Source: Acidimicrobiales bacterium (GTDB lineage: Bacteria > Actinomycetota > Acidimicrobiia > Acidimicrobiales > Aldehydirespiratoraceae). From it: 37,516 bases of DNA. Below are positions 9,005-17,335 of this stretch, piece by piece; the stretch's first letter is position 1; each line of letters begins with the position of its first letter. The position numbers were made by a program, and so were the translations under genes. Below the pieces are notes generated by a model. It had not been told where the DNA came from. It saw only the letters and a list, made by a program, of their open reading frames with translations, and ran no database searches. The stretch is taken from assembly GCA_029247365.1 (NCBI GenBank), contig JAQWLJ010000015.1, positions 1-37,516 of the forward strand, read 5' to 3'.

Positions 9005-9846
9005 TGCGCTGCGTCGACCGATACGGCCAGCCGGTTGATGGTCGACCGGATACCGAGTGCATAGGTGTCGGCGATTGCGGTGTCTCGGTGATCGCTGTGG
9101 GCGTCGATCCGATTGCGATCCATTGCCACGGCCATGAAGGCCCGCTTGCTCGGGAACGTGTTGAAACGCACCTGATGCCATGACCGCCCGTCGCCGACGA
9201 TGGTTCCCTCTGCCGAAAACCAGCCCTCGATTCGCACACCGTTTGGCACGGCCACGGATCCGGCGACCTTCGTGTACGTCTCCATATGGTCGGGGGTCTT
9301 TGTGGCACCAGCCTCCTCGTGGAAGCGGATGACGTGCATCATCGTGTACGGCCCATCTTCAGCGGTGGGCGGGTGCGGTACATCGCTCCAGTCGACGACC
9401 TCGCCATCGGGCGCTTGGGGCACAGCAAGTGGCAGGCAACCGATCACGATCGACTCGGCCATACCCGCTTCCTTGTGCTTGTGCGAATCGCGAAAGTCAT
9501 CACGCTCCTGCATCTCGATGAACGCCCGACGGGTCGGGTACTTCACGATGGCGATGCGATCCCACTTGATGCCATCGCCGAGGAAGCGATCTTCGACTTT
9601 GGCGACGAAGACAAGTTCGGCCCCCACGGCCCTCAACGAGTCAGTTGGGGTGTATTCATCGTCGGCCTCTCGGCCCGTGAGCGTGGTCTTTCGTCCGTCT
9701 CGGTACTCGGCGACGTCGTTGTAGCGCATCAGGTTGACCATCCACACGGGGCCGTCATCCGCAGACGCAGTCGTGGCGAGGGTGATTCCGTAGTCGTGGT
9801 CAATTTGTCCGTAACTGGGCACACTCCGCAGCATATCTATTGGCAT
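9001..9846 (-). CDS. DUF1330/dimeric alpha-beta barrel-like protein, 281 aa
   Basis: Two related halves can be seen. Each begins with a strand ending in an M/I-R motif (GPVWMVNLMRYNDVAEY and GPYTMMHVIRFHEEAGA) and each later has a K-W-D or S-W-H strand plus an R-R/K-R-A-F segment (VKYPTRRAFIEM and NTFPSKRAFMAVAM). This is a tandem duplication of a ferredoxin-like alpha/beta unit as in the DUF1330/NIPSNAP/EthD superfamily; function is unknown. It is the first gene of a six-gene operon. ATG 9846 is preferred because a -10-like TATATT ends 10 bp upstream. An upstream start at 9906 would put the promoter inside the gene, and an ATG at 9834 is also possible. Confidence 0.75.
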   Translation of the reverse strand: MPIDMLRSVPSYGQIDHDYGITLATTASADDGPVWMVNLMRYNDVAEYRDGRKTTLTGREADDEYTPTDSLRAVGAELVFVAKVEDRFLGDGIKWDRIAIVKYPTRRAFIEMQERDDFRDSHKHKEAGMAESIVIGCLPLAVPQAPDGEVVDWSDVPHPPTAEDGPYTMMHVIRFHEEAGATKTPDHMETYTKVAGSVAVPNGVRIEGWFSAEGTIVGDGRSWHQVRFNTFPSKRAFMAVAMDRNRIDAHSDHRDTAIADTYALGIRSTINRLAVSVDAAQ

Positions 9847-9856
9847 ACAAACTGGC

Positions 9857-9862
9857 AATATA
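9857..9862 (-). promoter_or_regulatory. -10 element (TATATT) of the 9846-3156 operon
   Basis: AT-rich TATATT on the minus strand, 10 bp before the preferred start of the first operon gene and 17 bp downstream of the inverted repeat at 9880-9894. It is the most likely -10 of the operon. Confidence 0.45.
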
Positions 9863-9879
9863 TAGGCAGCGGCCCCTCT

Positions 9880-9894
9880 CGTACCATTCGTACG
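9880..9894. promoter_or_regulatory. Palindromic operator-like site upstream of the operon
   Basis: Perfect inverted repeat CGTAC-CATTC-GTACG. It lies about where the -35 region of the 9846 operon should be and between that operon and the TetR gene at 10020-10625. Position and symmetry fit a repressor operator, most simply for the neighbouring TetR protein; this is inference. Confidence 0.45.
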
Positions 9895-10019
9895 TTCCCG
9901 TGTCATGACGACCGCGAATCGTGATCAACAGCGCGACAACATCCCCGGTTCGTCTCGCTTGGCATTGTCTCCTTCGACCGCGAGGCCCTCTTGGTCAGCG
10001 ACGCCGTAGTTGGGGGCGA

Positions 10020-10625
10020 CTACGGGGCCAGGAGCGACGCAAGACTCATGACAAGAACGTTGCGAGTCTTTGCCTCGGAAAAACTTCGGCCCGAACGGAG
10101 AAACTCGATCGATTCGATCTGGAGCAGCAGATCACCGACGGCGATCGTCATCGTCTGGCGTTCGCCTGACATCACCGACAACTCGGGAGCGAATTGCAGT
10201 TCGAACTGCTCACGCATCATTACCCGGTTGCGCGCCTGCACCTCTCCCACGACGGGGAGATGCCTGTTGGCCGCAGACGCACGGAACACTGCCGCAAGGG
10301 CGCGGTGCAAACCGACACGCATCGCAACAAAGTCGTCGATGCGCCGCTCGAGTGGCCCCTCGCCGATGGCGCGCAACTTCGACATCGACCGGGCCAACTC
10401 GAAGTTGCGAGCAATTGCTGCCTCGCGCAACGCATGAGGATCGGCGAAGTAACGGTAGAGCGAACGTAGCGACAAGCCAGAACGCTTCGCCACCTGTTCC
10501 ATCGACGGAAACATTGCGTCTTCGACGAACATCTCGATCACGATGTCTAGTACCGACCCAATGTTGCGCTCGCGCCGAGCGACCCGACCGTCGACGGGCT
10601 CATTCGTCTGGTCATGTTCGCTCAT
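10020..10625 (-). CDS. TetR-family transcriptional regulator
   Basis: 201 residues. The N-terminal helix-turn-helix is clear: MFPSMEQVAKRSGLSLRSLYRYFADPHALREAAI (about 38-71), with the recognition-helix pattern SLYRYF. The rest is an all-helical ligand-binding domain. It lies upstream of, and in the same orientation as, the dehalogenase/sulfatase operon, about 170 bp away, with a palindromic site at 9880-9894 in between. Repression of that operon with release by an organic substrate is a reasonable guess. A TAGGTT hexamer ends 8 bp before the ATG. The gene begins 11 bp after the stop of the sulfatase/DJ-1 fusion, so read-through from that unit is also possible. Confidence 0.92.
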   Translation of the reverse strand: MSEHDQTNEPVDGRVARRERNIGSVLDIVIEMFVEDAMFPSMEQVAKRSGLSLRSLYRYFADPHALREAAIARNFELARSMSKLRAIGEGPLERRIDDFVAMRVGLHRALAAVFRASAANRHLPVVGEVQARNRVMMREQFELQFAPELSVMSGERQTMTIAVGDLLLQIESIEFLRSGRSFSEAKTRNVLVMSLASLLAP

Positions 10626-10633
10626 CAGCGACG

Positions 10634-10639
10634 AACCTA
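10634..10639 (-). promoter_or_regulatory. -10 element (TAGGTT) of the TetR gene
   Basis: TAGGTT, 8 bp before the ATG at 10625, again overlapping the TAG stop of the gene upstream (the sulfatase fusion). No Shine-Dalgarno sequence is present. Confidence 0.45.
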
Positions 10640-13207
10640 GCTGGCGCGCTCCGCTGCAAGTCGGAGCATCTCGCGAGCGACCATCGGCGCTGCATTTTGG
10701 TTCTGACCGGTCACCAGGTTTCCGTCGACCACCCAGTGGTTGGCCAAGGGGTCACGCCGTCGGGTCTGGCTCTCGAACTCGGCGCCAAGCTTGCGGAGTT
10801 CCGTTTCGGGGTGATGCGGTGTCGACATGATGCCGAGCTCGCGAACCTGTTTGTCGGTCACTGCGGTGACCTTTCGCCCTGCAACGAGTGGTGAGCCGTC
10901 GGATGCCGTTGCCTTGAGGAGTCCGAGCGGCCCGTGGCACACACCGCCGATGATCGCCCCGTTCGCGTTGGCCTGGGTCATCTGCGCACCGAGTTCGTCG
11001 GAGAAGCCGAGGTCGAATGCGGCGCCCCAGCCGCCGGCGAGGCACAAGATGTCGTAGTCCGCTATGTCGACGTCGGCGACTGCGAGCGACTCGAGCGTCT
11101 TGGCCCGGAACTCGTCGTCGGCCAGGAACCGGTCGCACGCCTCAGTGCGCAACGGTGCTCGGAGGGACTGCGGATCCACCGGGATTGTTCCGCCTGCAGG
11201 ACTCGCCACATCGACATCCATACCGGCGTCGAGGAAGGCGTAGTAGGGGACGGTCATCTCGCTGGCGAACACACCCGTCGGCTTGCCCACATCAAGAACA
11301 CCGCGGTTGGTAGCGATCACGAGGGCCCGACGACCGGCGAGATCGACGTCAATACTCTCGGTGTCCTCGGGATGCATGCCAGCCCGCTGCAGCAGTTTGC
11401 GGAGGGCGCGGGCGGGGGCCGGTGGGGTCTTCATCCGGGTTCTTTCGGCACGGGTGGCGTAGGGCCACGGTTTGTTACGGGTGGGGACGGCGCGAGTCCG
11501 TTCGGCTGCTACCCGGTCGACGAGAAGGGCAAACACTGCCGCCGTGTCGGGGTCGTTCCAGCGGTTCTCCGCTTCGATCGGGTCGGCGTCAAGGTCGTAC
11601 AGTTCCCACTGATCGGGCAGGGGTTCCGTGCGGTACAGGTCACCGCCCACGCCGGTGCTCGCCAGGTGGCGGACACCGGGCTCGGTCCAGGTGTCAGGAT
11701 CGTCGAAACTGCGAACGATCTTCCAGAGCCGGTCACCACCGCCAGCAGCATCGTCCTCGGCGACCCGACTCACAATGCTCTCAAAGTTGGCGGGAGCGTG
11801 AGCCGGAACCTGGATCCGCAGTGGTGGCGGCTGCTTGTCGACGCGGCCAATGCGGCGGGCCATGGCGCTCGCCCCGGTATCACCCTCGGGCATGTTGTCG
11901 CGCGTGATGGCGTAGACGATTCGGTCGACATCGGCATTGTCGCCATCGACAACCGGCATCAGATCGCGGCCTGGAAGGGCGTGGAACTCGCTGAAGTCGT
12001 CGCGAATCGCTGCGCCGGCCATCTCAACGTCGATCCCAGCGGCACCGAGCAATGTCGGTACCAGATCGACGTGGGACGTCGGCGCCTCGACAACCTCGCG
12101 TGCGGCCGTTGGCTGTGCGCCAGTGCGAGCGATCGCAAACGGTACCCGTGTTGCCTCGTCATAGAGGTTGAACCACTTCTGGTGAAGACCCCCATGGGCT
12201 CCAAGGAGCTCACCGTGATCGGCGGTGCGAACGAGCAGGGCGTCACCCCCGCCGGTCACGACAACTTCGCGCACTCGGTCAAGCTGACGATCAGAGGCGA
12301 CGTGGAGCCGATAGTAGAGATTGCGGTACTCCTGGGCCTTGCCTTTGTAGGCCGCTTCGACCATGGGCGCCGGTCCGTACGTGCTCAAGTACGAGGCCCG
12401 AAACGCGATTTGAGCAGCCGGCTTGGTCGAGAGATCTTCACGGTCAGTCGGCGACTCGGGGATGTCGGGCGGACTGAGCGGATCGTCGACAAACGGGTTG
12501 TCGGGCCCGAAGCGTCCCAGCCACCCTGGCGCGAACACGATGTCGTGCGGGTTGACGAAACTCACCACCAGCAGAAACGGTCTCAACGCCGCCTCGTCGC
12601 CCTCGGCTCGCCGTGCGTACCGGCTCTGGAGGAACTCAATCGCCCGATTGGCATAGATGCCATCGCAGATCATGCCCGACAGCGCGGGCTCGCCGCCGTG
12701 CGGCTCGGGCCCAACCCAGTCGGAAAAGCCGAACGGGTCGAGCACATCGGCATCGACGTAGGCCTGCACAGCCTCGGGCCGGATCGTGCCGTCGTTGCCG
12801 TGACTGAGTAGCACGCCGCCCGTCTCGGGGTCGGTGAGGTCAGCGTGGGTGATGTGCCACTTTCCGACGTAGTGCGTGTCGTAACCACCGGCCCGGAACC
12901 AGTGGCCAAGCGTCGGGACCTCGCCTTCGCGTAGCCACCGCATGCGCGTGTCGTCGTCCATCTTGCCGAGTCCGTTGGTCTGGGTCACACCGTGGACGTC
13001 GGGGTACTGGCCGGTGAAGAGCGTCGGCCGGCTCGGCACACACGCAAGCGAACCGGTGTAGTGACGGCGGAAGTTGACGGCGTGATCGTCGAACCACGCC
13101 TCGGCCCGGAGGGTCTCGCGGCGCCAGACCCTGACCTCGTCGGTCTCGTACGGGGGCGTCGCCCGTTCCTGATCAGTCATCAGGACAATCACGTCGGGAC
13201 GAGTCAT
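10637..13207 (-). CDS. Type I sulfatase fused to a DJ-1/PfpI (Hsp31-like) domain
   Basis: One uninterrupted frame of 856 residues. The first about 620 are a formylglycine sulfatase: VLMTDQER with metal-site Asp12-Gln13, maturation motif CVPSRPTLFTGQ with Cys56 to become formylglycine, GKWHIT, and ADHGELLGAHG. From about 620 on there is a complete DJ-1/PfpI-type class I amidotransferase-like domain: ALVIATNRG, ASEMTVPYYAFLDAGMDVDV, LAGGWGAAFDLG, nucleophile elbow GGVCHGPLG with Cys757-His758, and TPHHPETELRKLGAEFE. Hsp31-type members act as glyoxalases or protein/nucleotide deglycases. The ATG overlaps the SRPBCC stop (ATGA) and GGAGG lies 7 nt upstream. I know no characterised enzyme with this pairing. 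It is probably cytosolic, since no signal peptide is seen. Confidence 0.93.
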   Translation of the reverse strand: MTRPDVIVLMTDQERATPPYETDEVRVWRRETLRAEAWFDDHAVNFRRHYTGSLACVPSRPTLFTGQYPDVHGVTQTNGLGKMDDDTRMRWLREGEVPTLGHWFRAGGYDTHYVGKWHITHADLTDPETGGVLLSHGNDGTIRPEAVQAYVDADVLDPFGFSDWVGPEPHGGEPALSGMICDGIYANRAIEFLQSRYARRAEGDEAALRPFLLVVSFVNPHDIVFAPGWLGRFGPDNPFVDDPLSPPDIPESPTDREDLSTKPAAQIAFRASYLSTYGPAPMVEAAYKGKAQEYRNLYYRLHVASDRQLDRVREVVVTGGGDALLVRTADHGELLGAHGGLHQKWFNLYDEATRVPFAIARTGAQPTAAREVVEAPTSHVDLVPTLLGAAGIDVEMAGAAIRDDFSEFHALPGRDLMPVVDGDNADVDRIVYAITRDNMPEGDTGASAMARRIGRVDKQPPPLRIQVPAHAPANFESIVSRVAEDDAAGGGDRLWKIVRSFDDPDTWTEPGVRHLASTGVGGDLYRTEPLPDQWELYDLDADPIEAENRWNDPDTAAVFALLVDRVAAERTRAVPTRNKPWPYATRAERTRMKTPPAPARALRKLLQRAGMHPEDTESIDVDLAGRRALVIATNRGVLDVGKPTGVFASEMTVPYYAFLDAGMDVDVASPAGGTIPVDPQSLRAPLRTEACDRFLADDEFRAKTLESLAVADVDIADYDILCLAGGWGAAFDLGFSDELGAQMTQANANGAIIGGVCHGPLGLLKATASDGSPLVAGRKVTAVTDKQVRELGIMSTPHHPETELRKLGAEFESQTRRRDPLANHWVVDGNLVTGQNQNAAPMVAREMLRLAAERAS

Positions 13208-13644
13208 CGCTGATCCTCCACGTGAGCCTTAAGCCCGTCGAGCATCTGCCGCGACGCCTTCCTCATGGTTCGGCCGACGACGCGCGCAATTGCCTTCTGC
13301 GGTGGGCGGGGGCCAGTGTCGATCGTGCTGGTGAGCGTGACCTTCGTGGCAGCTCCGGCGTCGACCAGCAACCATCGGCTGGTCACCGAGCGAACCACGG
13401 GCGGGAGCCCTTCGAGCGCGTAGGCAAGCGCCTCGCCTGGGGCCCATTCCACAACCCGTTCCAACAACGCGTTGCGCCCGACCTGCACGCGCCGGGTCAC
13501 ACCGAGGCCCTCACCTGCGGTGGTGGTCAAACACGAGTGATCGACGTTCGACGCCCACTGGGCGATCGTCCCAAAGTCGGCAAGAGCCACCCAAACTTCA
13601 CGACGCGGGCAGCCGATCTCGATGGTTTCACGTACTTCCGTCAT
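13204..13644 (-). CDS. SRPBCC (START-like) family protein
   Basis: 146 residues with the typical order of the SRPBCC/polyketide cyclase fold. The N-terminal strand is TEVRETIEIGCPRREVWVALADFGTIAQW, central strands follow (VTRRVQVGRNALLERVVEWAPGEALAY, then VTLTSTIDTG), and the C-terminal helix is TMRKASRQMLDGLKAHVE. Such proteins enclose hydrophobic ligands. Ligand and reaction are not readable here. It is translationally coupled to the sulfatase/DJ-1 gene (4-bp overlap). GAGGAG lies 4 nt before the ATG, and the 59-bp gap to the Rieske gene has a possible TATCTT -10, so it may start its own transcript. Confidence 0.85.
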   Translation of the reverse strand: MTEVRETIEIGCPRREVWVALADFGTIAQWASNVDHSCLTTTAGEGLGVTRRVQVGRNALLERVVEWAPGEALAYALEGLPPVVRSVTSRWLLVDAGAATKVTLTSTIDTGPRPPQKAIARVVGRTMRKASRQMLDGLKAHVEDQR

Positions 13645-13703
13645 GCCACTCCTCGACCGCCAACCTCTGAAGATATGGCAAACTTAGTGGCACAAGTTGT
13701 CGT

Positions 13704-14867
13704 TCAGCAACGTGGGGCACTGATGGTCCCCTTGAGTGCATCGTCAATGGCCCGCTGGCCGAAATGCAGCCCGCACTCGTAGCGGCCAAACACGAACGTC
13801 TCATTGACACCGGCGTCGAAGTTTCGCTGAATACCTTCGCCGATCGCGAAGTCCTCGTCGAAAACTCGCCGAACGACGTCGTGGTTGGCCCGCCAATACC
13901 GCTCCGCCTTCTCGGTAGCAGGCGCCTCTGGAACGAGCATCATGCACTGAAACACACACGTCCCCGGCCCCGTCGGGATGATTGTGTGGACGTACACATG
14001 GTCGGTCATCACCTGGACAAAATTGGCCGGGAACACAAAATTCTGCGTCATGAAGTGGCACCGGTACTCCCACTGCTCTTCTGGGACCTCACGCAGGTCG
14101 ACAAGCGAGGGCAGCGGCACGGAATGGCGCACGTGGGGCCCATAATCGGCCCACACACTCTGGTTGTCGAGGTAGTTGGCGCACGCGCTCTCCCGGTGGG
14201 CGGAACAGAAGTGATACGACTCCTGGAACCCCTCGAGTGCGAGACGCCAACTCATGGTGCGATGCAGCGCCCACGTCTCGAACACGACATACGTCCCGAG
14301 ATCGAGATCGGTGAGCTGCTCGTCCAGGGGCGCCAGCCAGGCGGCCATGTCAATGTCGTTGCTTTGGGGTGACGGGACAACCCAGATGAGTCCGTGATGC
14401 TCATAGGCCGGCAACTCGATGAGCCCACGCTCAGTTCGGTCGACCGAGTCAAACCCCACCGGTTGCGGCATACCGCGCAGGGTGCCATCGAGGTCGTAGG
14501 TCCACCCGTGGTACGGACAGGTGAACCGGCGGGCATGACCACATGGTTCGTCCTCGATGCGGGCACCACGGTGGCGACACACGTTGAGGTAGGCCTTTAC
14601 CTCGCCTCCCTCCGTACGGGTCACCAGGATCGGCACGCCGGTGTCGTCATGGGTGATGAAACCACCGGGCGCTGCAAGGTCGGAGCGGTGCGCAATCGCG
14701 ATGGGAAACTGCCGAAATAAAACGTCGATCTCCTGCTGGAGTTTGGCCGGATCGGTGTAGTTCGAGACTGGGTTCACGCCAACCTCGGGCAACATGTGCG
14801 TCGACGCGTGTTCGACGTGGTCGAGCAGCTGACGGATGATCTCGCGTTCCTCTGCACGAATGGCCAT
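13704..14867 (-). CDS. Rieske non-heme iron oxygenase, alpha subunit
   Basis: 387-residue aromatic-ring-hydroxylating-type oxygenase. The Rieske [2Fe-2S] ligands are Cys97-x-His99 (CRHRGA) and Cys117-x2-His120 (CPYHGWTYDLDG). The mononuclear iron site is seen in EGFQESYHFCSAH with His219 and His224, and the Asp of DEDFAIGEGIQ is the probable third ligand. It uses O2 and electrons from a separate reductase, absent from the window. The substrate could be an aromatic acid, a quaternary amine or a steroid-like molecule. A TAAGCT hexamer ends 6 bp before the ATG, so initiation is probably leaderless. The gene diverges from the MDMPI gene across 57 bp, which may imply shared control. Confidence 0.95.
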   Translation of the reverse strand: MAIRAEEREIIRQLLDHVEHASTHMLPEVGVNPVSNYTDPAKLQQEIDVLFRQFPIAIAHRSDLAAPGGFITHDDTGVPILVTRTEGGEVKAYLNVCRHRGARIEDEPCGHARRFTCPYHGWTYDLDGTLRGMPQPVGFDSVDRTERGLIELPAYEHHGLIWVVPSPQSNDIDMAAWLAPLDEQLTDLDLGTYVVFETWALHRTMSWRLALEGFQESYHFCSAHRESACANYLDNQSVWADYGPHVRHSVPLPSLVDLREVPEEQWEYRCHFMTQNFVFPANFVQVMTDHVYVHTIIPTGPGTCVFQCMMLVPEAPATEKAERYWRANHDVVRRVFDEDFAIGEGIQRNFDAGVNETFVFGRYECGLHFGQRAIDDALKGTISAPRC

Positions 14868-14873
14868 TCGCAG

Positions 14874-14879
14874 AGCTTA
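14874..14879 (-). promoter_or_regulatory. -10 element (TAAGCT) of the Rieske oxygenase gene
   Basis: TAAGCT ends 6 bp before the ATG at 14867; no room or sequence for a ribosome binding site. Leaderless initiation is predicted. Confidence 0.5.
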
Positions 14880-14912
14880 GCGATGGAGCGAGAGCCGCTC
14901 GAAGCCGTCATC

Positions 14913-14918
14913 TAGGTT
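14913..14918 (+). promoter_or_regulatory. -10 element (TAGGTT) of the MDMPI gene
   Basis: TAGGTT ends 6 bp before the ATG at 14925. It is divergent from the Rieske promoter 34 bp away. Leaderless initiation is predicted. Confidence 0.5.
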
Positions 14919-14924
14919 GACCCG

Positions 14925-15572
14925 ATGAGTTCGTTGTCCTCCGCTGACATCCGTTCCCTCGTCATTGAGGCCGTCGAGGCTGCCGCCGTTGTCATCGCCG
15001 ACACAGCCACAGCCAATCGTTGGGAAGAACCCTCGTCTCTTGAGGGGATGACGGTCGGCGGGCTGTCTGCCCATCTCGTCCGCGCCGCGGGGGCGACGAT
15101 CGCGTATCTCGACCGCACACCCGCCGACCGACGACCACACGACGAGCTGCTCACGCCGGTCACCTATTTCCGTGCGGCGCTCGAGGCGCCGATCCACGAT
15201 CAGATCAAGAGCGTGTCTGCTGACGAGGCCGCGATCGGCCACCAGGCGATGGCCGCCACGTGCCGGCAACTTGCCGACGACATGGCCTCGAGACTTGCGG
15301 ACGAGCCAGACGATCGCCTGCTGGCAGCACTTGGCGGACGGATGCTCACTCTCGACGACTTTTGCCGCACACGACTGATCGAGGTACTGCTCCACATCGA
15401 TGACCTCGTGGCCAGTACCGGTGCTGACCGGCCCAACATTGACCCGCGCGGTCCGGCCGAGGTCATCGACATTTGTATGGGGATCGGCGTCGACCGCCAC
15501 GGGGTCTGGGGCGTTCTGAGCGCGCTCGCCCGAACCGAACGCGCGCCTCACAACGTTTTCCCGATCTTCTAA
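14925..15572 (+). CDS. Mycothiol-dependent maleylpyruvate isomerase-like (MDMPI/DinB) protein
   Basis: 215 residues of a four-helix DinB-type domain. It has the characteristic start of a long helix, WEEPSSLEGMTVGGLSAHLVRAAG, in which the His of SAHL is a metal ligand of the family, and later TRLIEVLLHIDDLVAS with a second His. MDMPI-fold proteins use mycothiol, the actinobacterial thiol, for isomerisation or transfer; many members are of unknown substrate. It is divergent from the Rieske oxygenase and may process its product, but that is only context. It converges on the amidase gene, with 51 bp between them. Confidence 0.82.
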   Translation: MSSLSSADIRSLVIEAVEAAAVVIADTATANRWEEPSSLEGMTVGGLSAHLVRAAGATIAYLDRTPADRRPHDELLTPVTYFRAALEAPIHDQIKSVSADEAAIGHQAMAATCRQLADDMASRLADEPDDRLLAALGGRMLTLDDFCRTRLIEVLLHIDDLVASTGADRPNIDPRGPAEVIDICMGIGVDRHGVWGVLSALARTERAPHNVFPIF

Positions 15573-15623
15573 CTCGATGACTTGCTGATCCCAGGCACCA
15601 CGACACCAGAAGCCACTCGTCGG

Positions 15624-17033
15624 CTAGCCCGGCGCCCAGAGCTGATCGGTGAGGATGCCGTTCCGCTCCTGCACGGCCTCCATCGCATCAACGATGAGGT
15701 CCTCGCGGTAGCGACGTCCGACGATCTGCACTGCGGCCGGCCGGCCTTCGACCAAGTCGACACCGAACACACCGGCTGGCAGCCCGAGATAGTTGGTGCC
15801 GCTGCTGTACATGGACGAGTCGAACACGTCCTTGAGGAGCGCAAAACTCTGGGCGTCGTCGTTCCAGTCGTAGAGCGGACGCATGAGGAATGGCGTGACG
15901 AGCAGGGGGTACTTGTCAAGAAAGAGGCTCCACTCACGGAGGTAGCGAGCCCGGTCACCCAACGCCTGCATGTAGTCGTTGCGATCGAGGATCTCGCCAA
16001 GGTCGTAGTACCACTCAAAGATCCGTTGGATCGTCTCGCTGCCATAGGCGGTCATGGCCGGCCCGAGCGAGACGTTGAGTTCGGTGATGCCGGCCCGGAA
16101 CCACTCCTTGGCCGGCCCGAGGATTGACGGTGGGTCGACGTGAACCACGCGATACCCGGCATCGGCCAGCATCTCGGCACTGCGTTCGACGAGTTCGCCC
16201 ATCGCCGGGTGCATGTCGTACCCGTTGCTTTCGGTCGTCACCGCGACGGTGACCGGTCCGTCAACCGCAGGACCGTCCCAGGGCAGGGGCACGTGGTTCG
16301 GGTCTCGAGGGTCGCGGGCGATCATCGCCGTGGTGGCGAGGCGAACATCGGCCGCCGTGCGGGCGATGATGCCCTGACACGACATCGTGGCGGAGAGCAA
16401 CGCCCGTTCAGCAGTGGCTGTTGCGTTGAAGACCGGAACCCGGAAGCTGCTCGGCTTCACGGTGGTGGTGCCGTTCGCGAAAGCCGGGAAGCGGAGCGAG
16501 CCACCAATGTCGTTGCCGTGATGCAGCGGCCCCATCCCTGCTGCGCACGCCGAGCCGGCCCCTCCTGACGAACCACCCGGACTCGCCTCATCGTCCCACG
16601 GGTTGCGCGTCCGACCGCGAAGCGGGTTGTCGGTGGTCGCCCGCATCGAGAACTCCGGCGTGTTCGTCCGGCCGAAGATCACAGCACCGGCGTTGCGCAG
16701 GTTCGACACGAGTGGTGCGTCCTCGGACGCCATCAGGTCCGCGAACGCCGGGACGCCGTTGGTGTTCGGCGTACCCGCCTGATCGACATTTTCCTTGATC
16801 GTGACCGGCACCCCGTGAAGTGGCCCCAGCTCAGCTCCCTCGGCTACTGCCGCATCGGCGACCGCAGCCTCAACGCGCGCCGATTCACGGCAGTCGTAGG
16901 TGATCGCGTTGAGGTGCGGATTCCTCTCGTCGACGCGCTCAAGCACCGATTCGAGAGCTTCGGTAGCCGTGTGGTCACCGCTTCGTATTCCGGCCGCCAA
17001 CTCAGTGGCGGTTCGCTGCCACAGTTCACTCAT
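15624..17033 (-). CDS. Amidase (amidase signature family)
   Basis: 469 residues with the complete Ser-cisSer-Lys apparatus: Lys80 in VTIKENVD, the cis-Ser at 155/156 in SPGGSSGGAGSACAAG and the nucleophile Ser179 in GNDIGGSLRFPA. It hydrolyses an amide (or ester) to a carboxylate in the cytosol. The family includes GatA, but there is no GatB/GatC here and the catabolic neighbourhood argues for a degradative amidase. An AGGGGAG Shine-Dalgarno lies 5 nt before the ATG, and a TACGGT -10-like element lies in the 32-bp gap upstream. It follows the BVMO-PhyH-small protein genes and is probably the last gene of that unit. Confidence 0.94.
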   Translation of the reverse strand: MSELWQRTATELAAGIRSGDHTATEALESVLERVDERNPHLNAITYDCRESARVEAAVADAAVAEGAELGPLHGVPVTIKENVDQAGTPNTNGVPAFADLMASEDAPLVSNLRNAGAVIFGRTNTPEFSMRATTDNPLRGRTRNPWDDEASPGGSSGGAGSACAAGMGPLHHGNDIGGSLRFPAFANGTTTVKPSSFRVPVFNATATAERALLSATMSCQGIIARTAADVRLATTAMIARDPRDPNHVPLPWDGPAVDGPVTVAVTTESNGYDMHPAMGELVERSAEMLADAGYRVVHVDPPSILGPAKEWFRAGITELNVSLGPAMTAYGSETIQRIFEWYYDLGEILDRNDYMQALGDRARYLREWSLFLDKYPLLVTPFLMRPLYDWNDDAQSFALLKDVFDSSMYSSGTNYLGLPAGVFGVDLVEGRPAAVQIVGRRYREDLIVDAMEAVQERNGILTDQLWAPG

Positions 17034-17065
17034 GCCGACTCCCCTCAGACGAGCCGACCGTACTC

Positions 17066-17335
17066 TCAGACCTCGACCCGCCGCTCGAAGACAAACTCGT
17101 GCTCGAGGTACGAGTTTGTGTGTTCGAGGCCCGGTGGGGGTGCGATGAGCTGAGCGCTCTGCAGGAGGAACCAGCCGTCGCGAAGCGCGGCGGTGCCCGT
17201 GTCGTAGGGCGGGTCGGCGCCTGGGAGGCCCGGCCCAGCACCGTCGGAGCCGTCATGGAACGCCCACGCCACGACCCCCGAGTCAAGCGACGAACCACTC
17301 CCCCACAGATAGAGAACTTGTTGCCGCCCGGTCAC
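17066..17335 (-). CDS. Small conserved hypothetical protein coupled to PhyH
   Basis: 89 residues, starting at GTG 17335, which overlaps the stop of the PhyH gene as GTGA. The sequence looks like a real beta-rich protein (QQVLYLWGSGSSLDSGVVAW, then ALRDGWFLLQSAQLIAPPPG and LEHEFVFERRVEV) with aromatic residues spaced in strands and no transmembrane segment. I recognise no family. Tight coupling suggests a partner of the dioxygenase. A frameshift in a longer PhyH protein is unlikely, because the overlap is a classical start/stop junction and the PhyH protein already has its usual length. Confidence 0.65.
   Translation of the reverse strand: MTGRQQVLYLWGSGSSLDSGVVAWAFHDGSDGAGPGLPGADPPYDTGTAALRDGWFLLQSAQLIAPPPGLEHTNSYLEHEFVFERRVEV

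Noticed and set aside
10934-12811. Long open frame of 625 codons on the plus strand
   Set aside because: It is antisense to the sulfatase/DJ-1 fusion. It has no family motifs and is a by-product of high-GC codon use.
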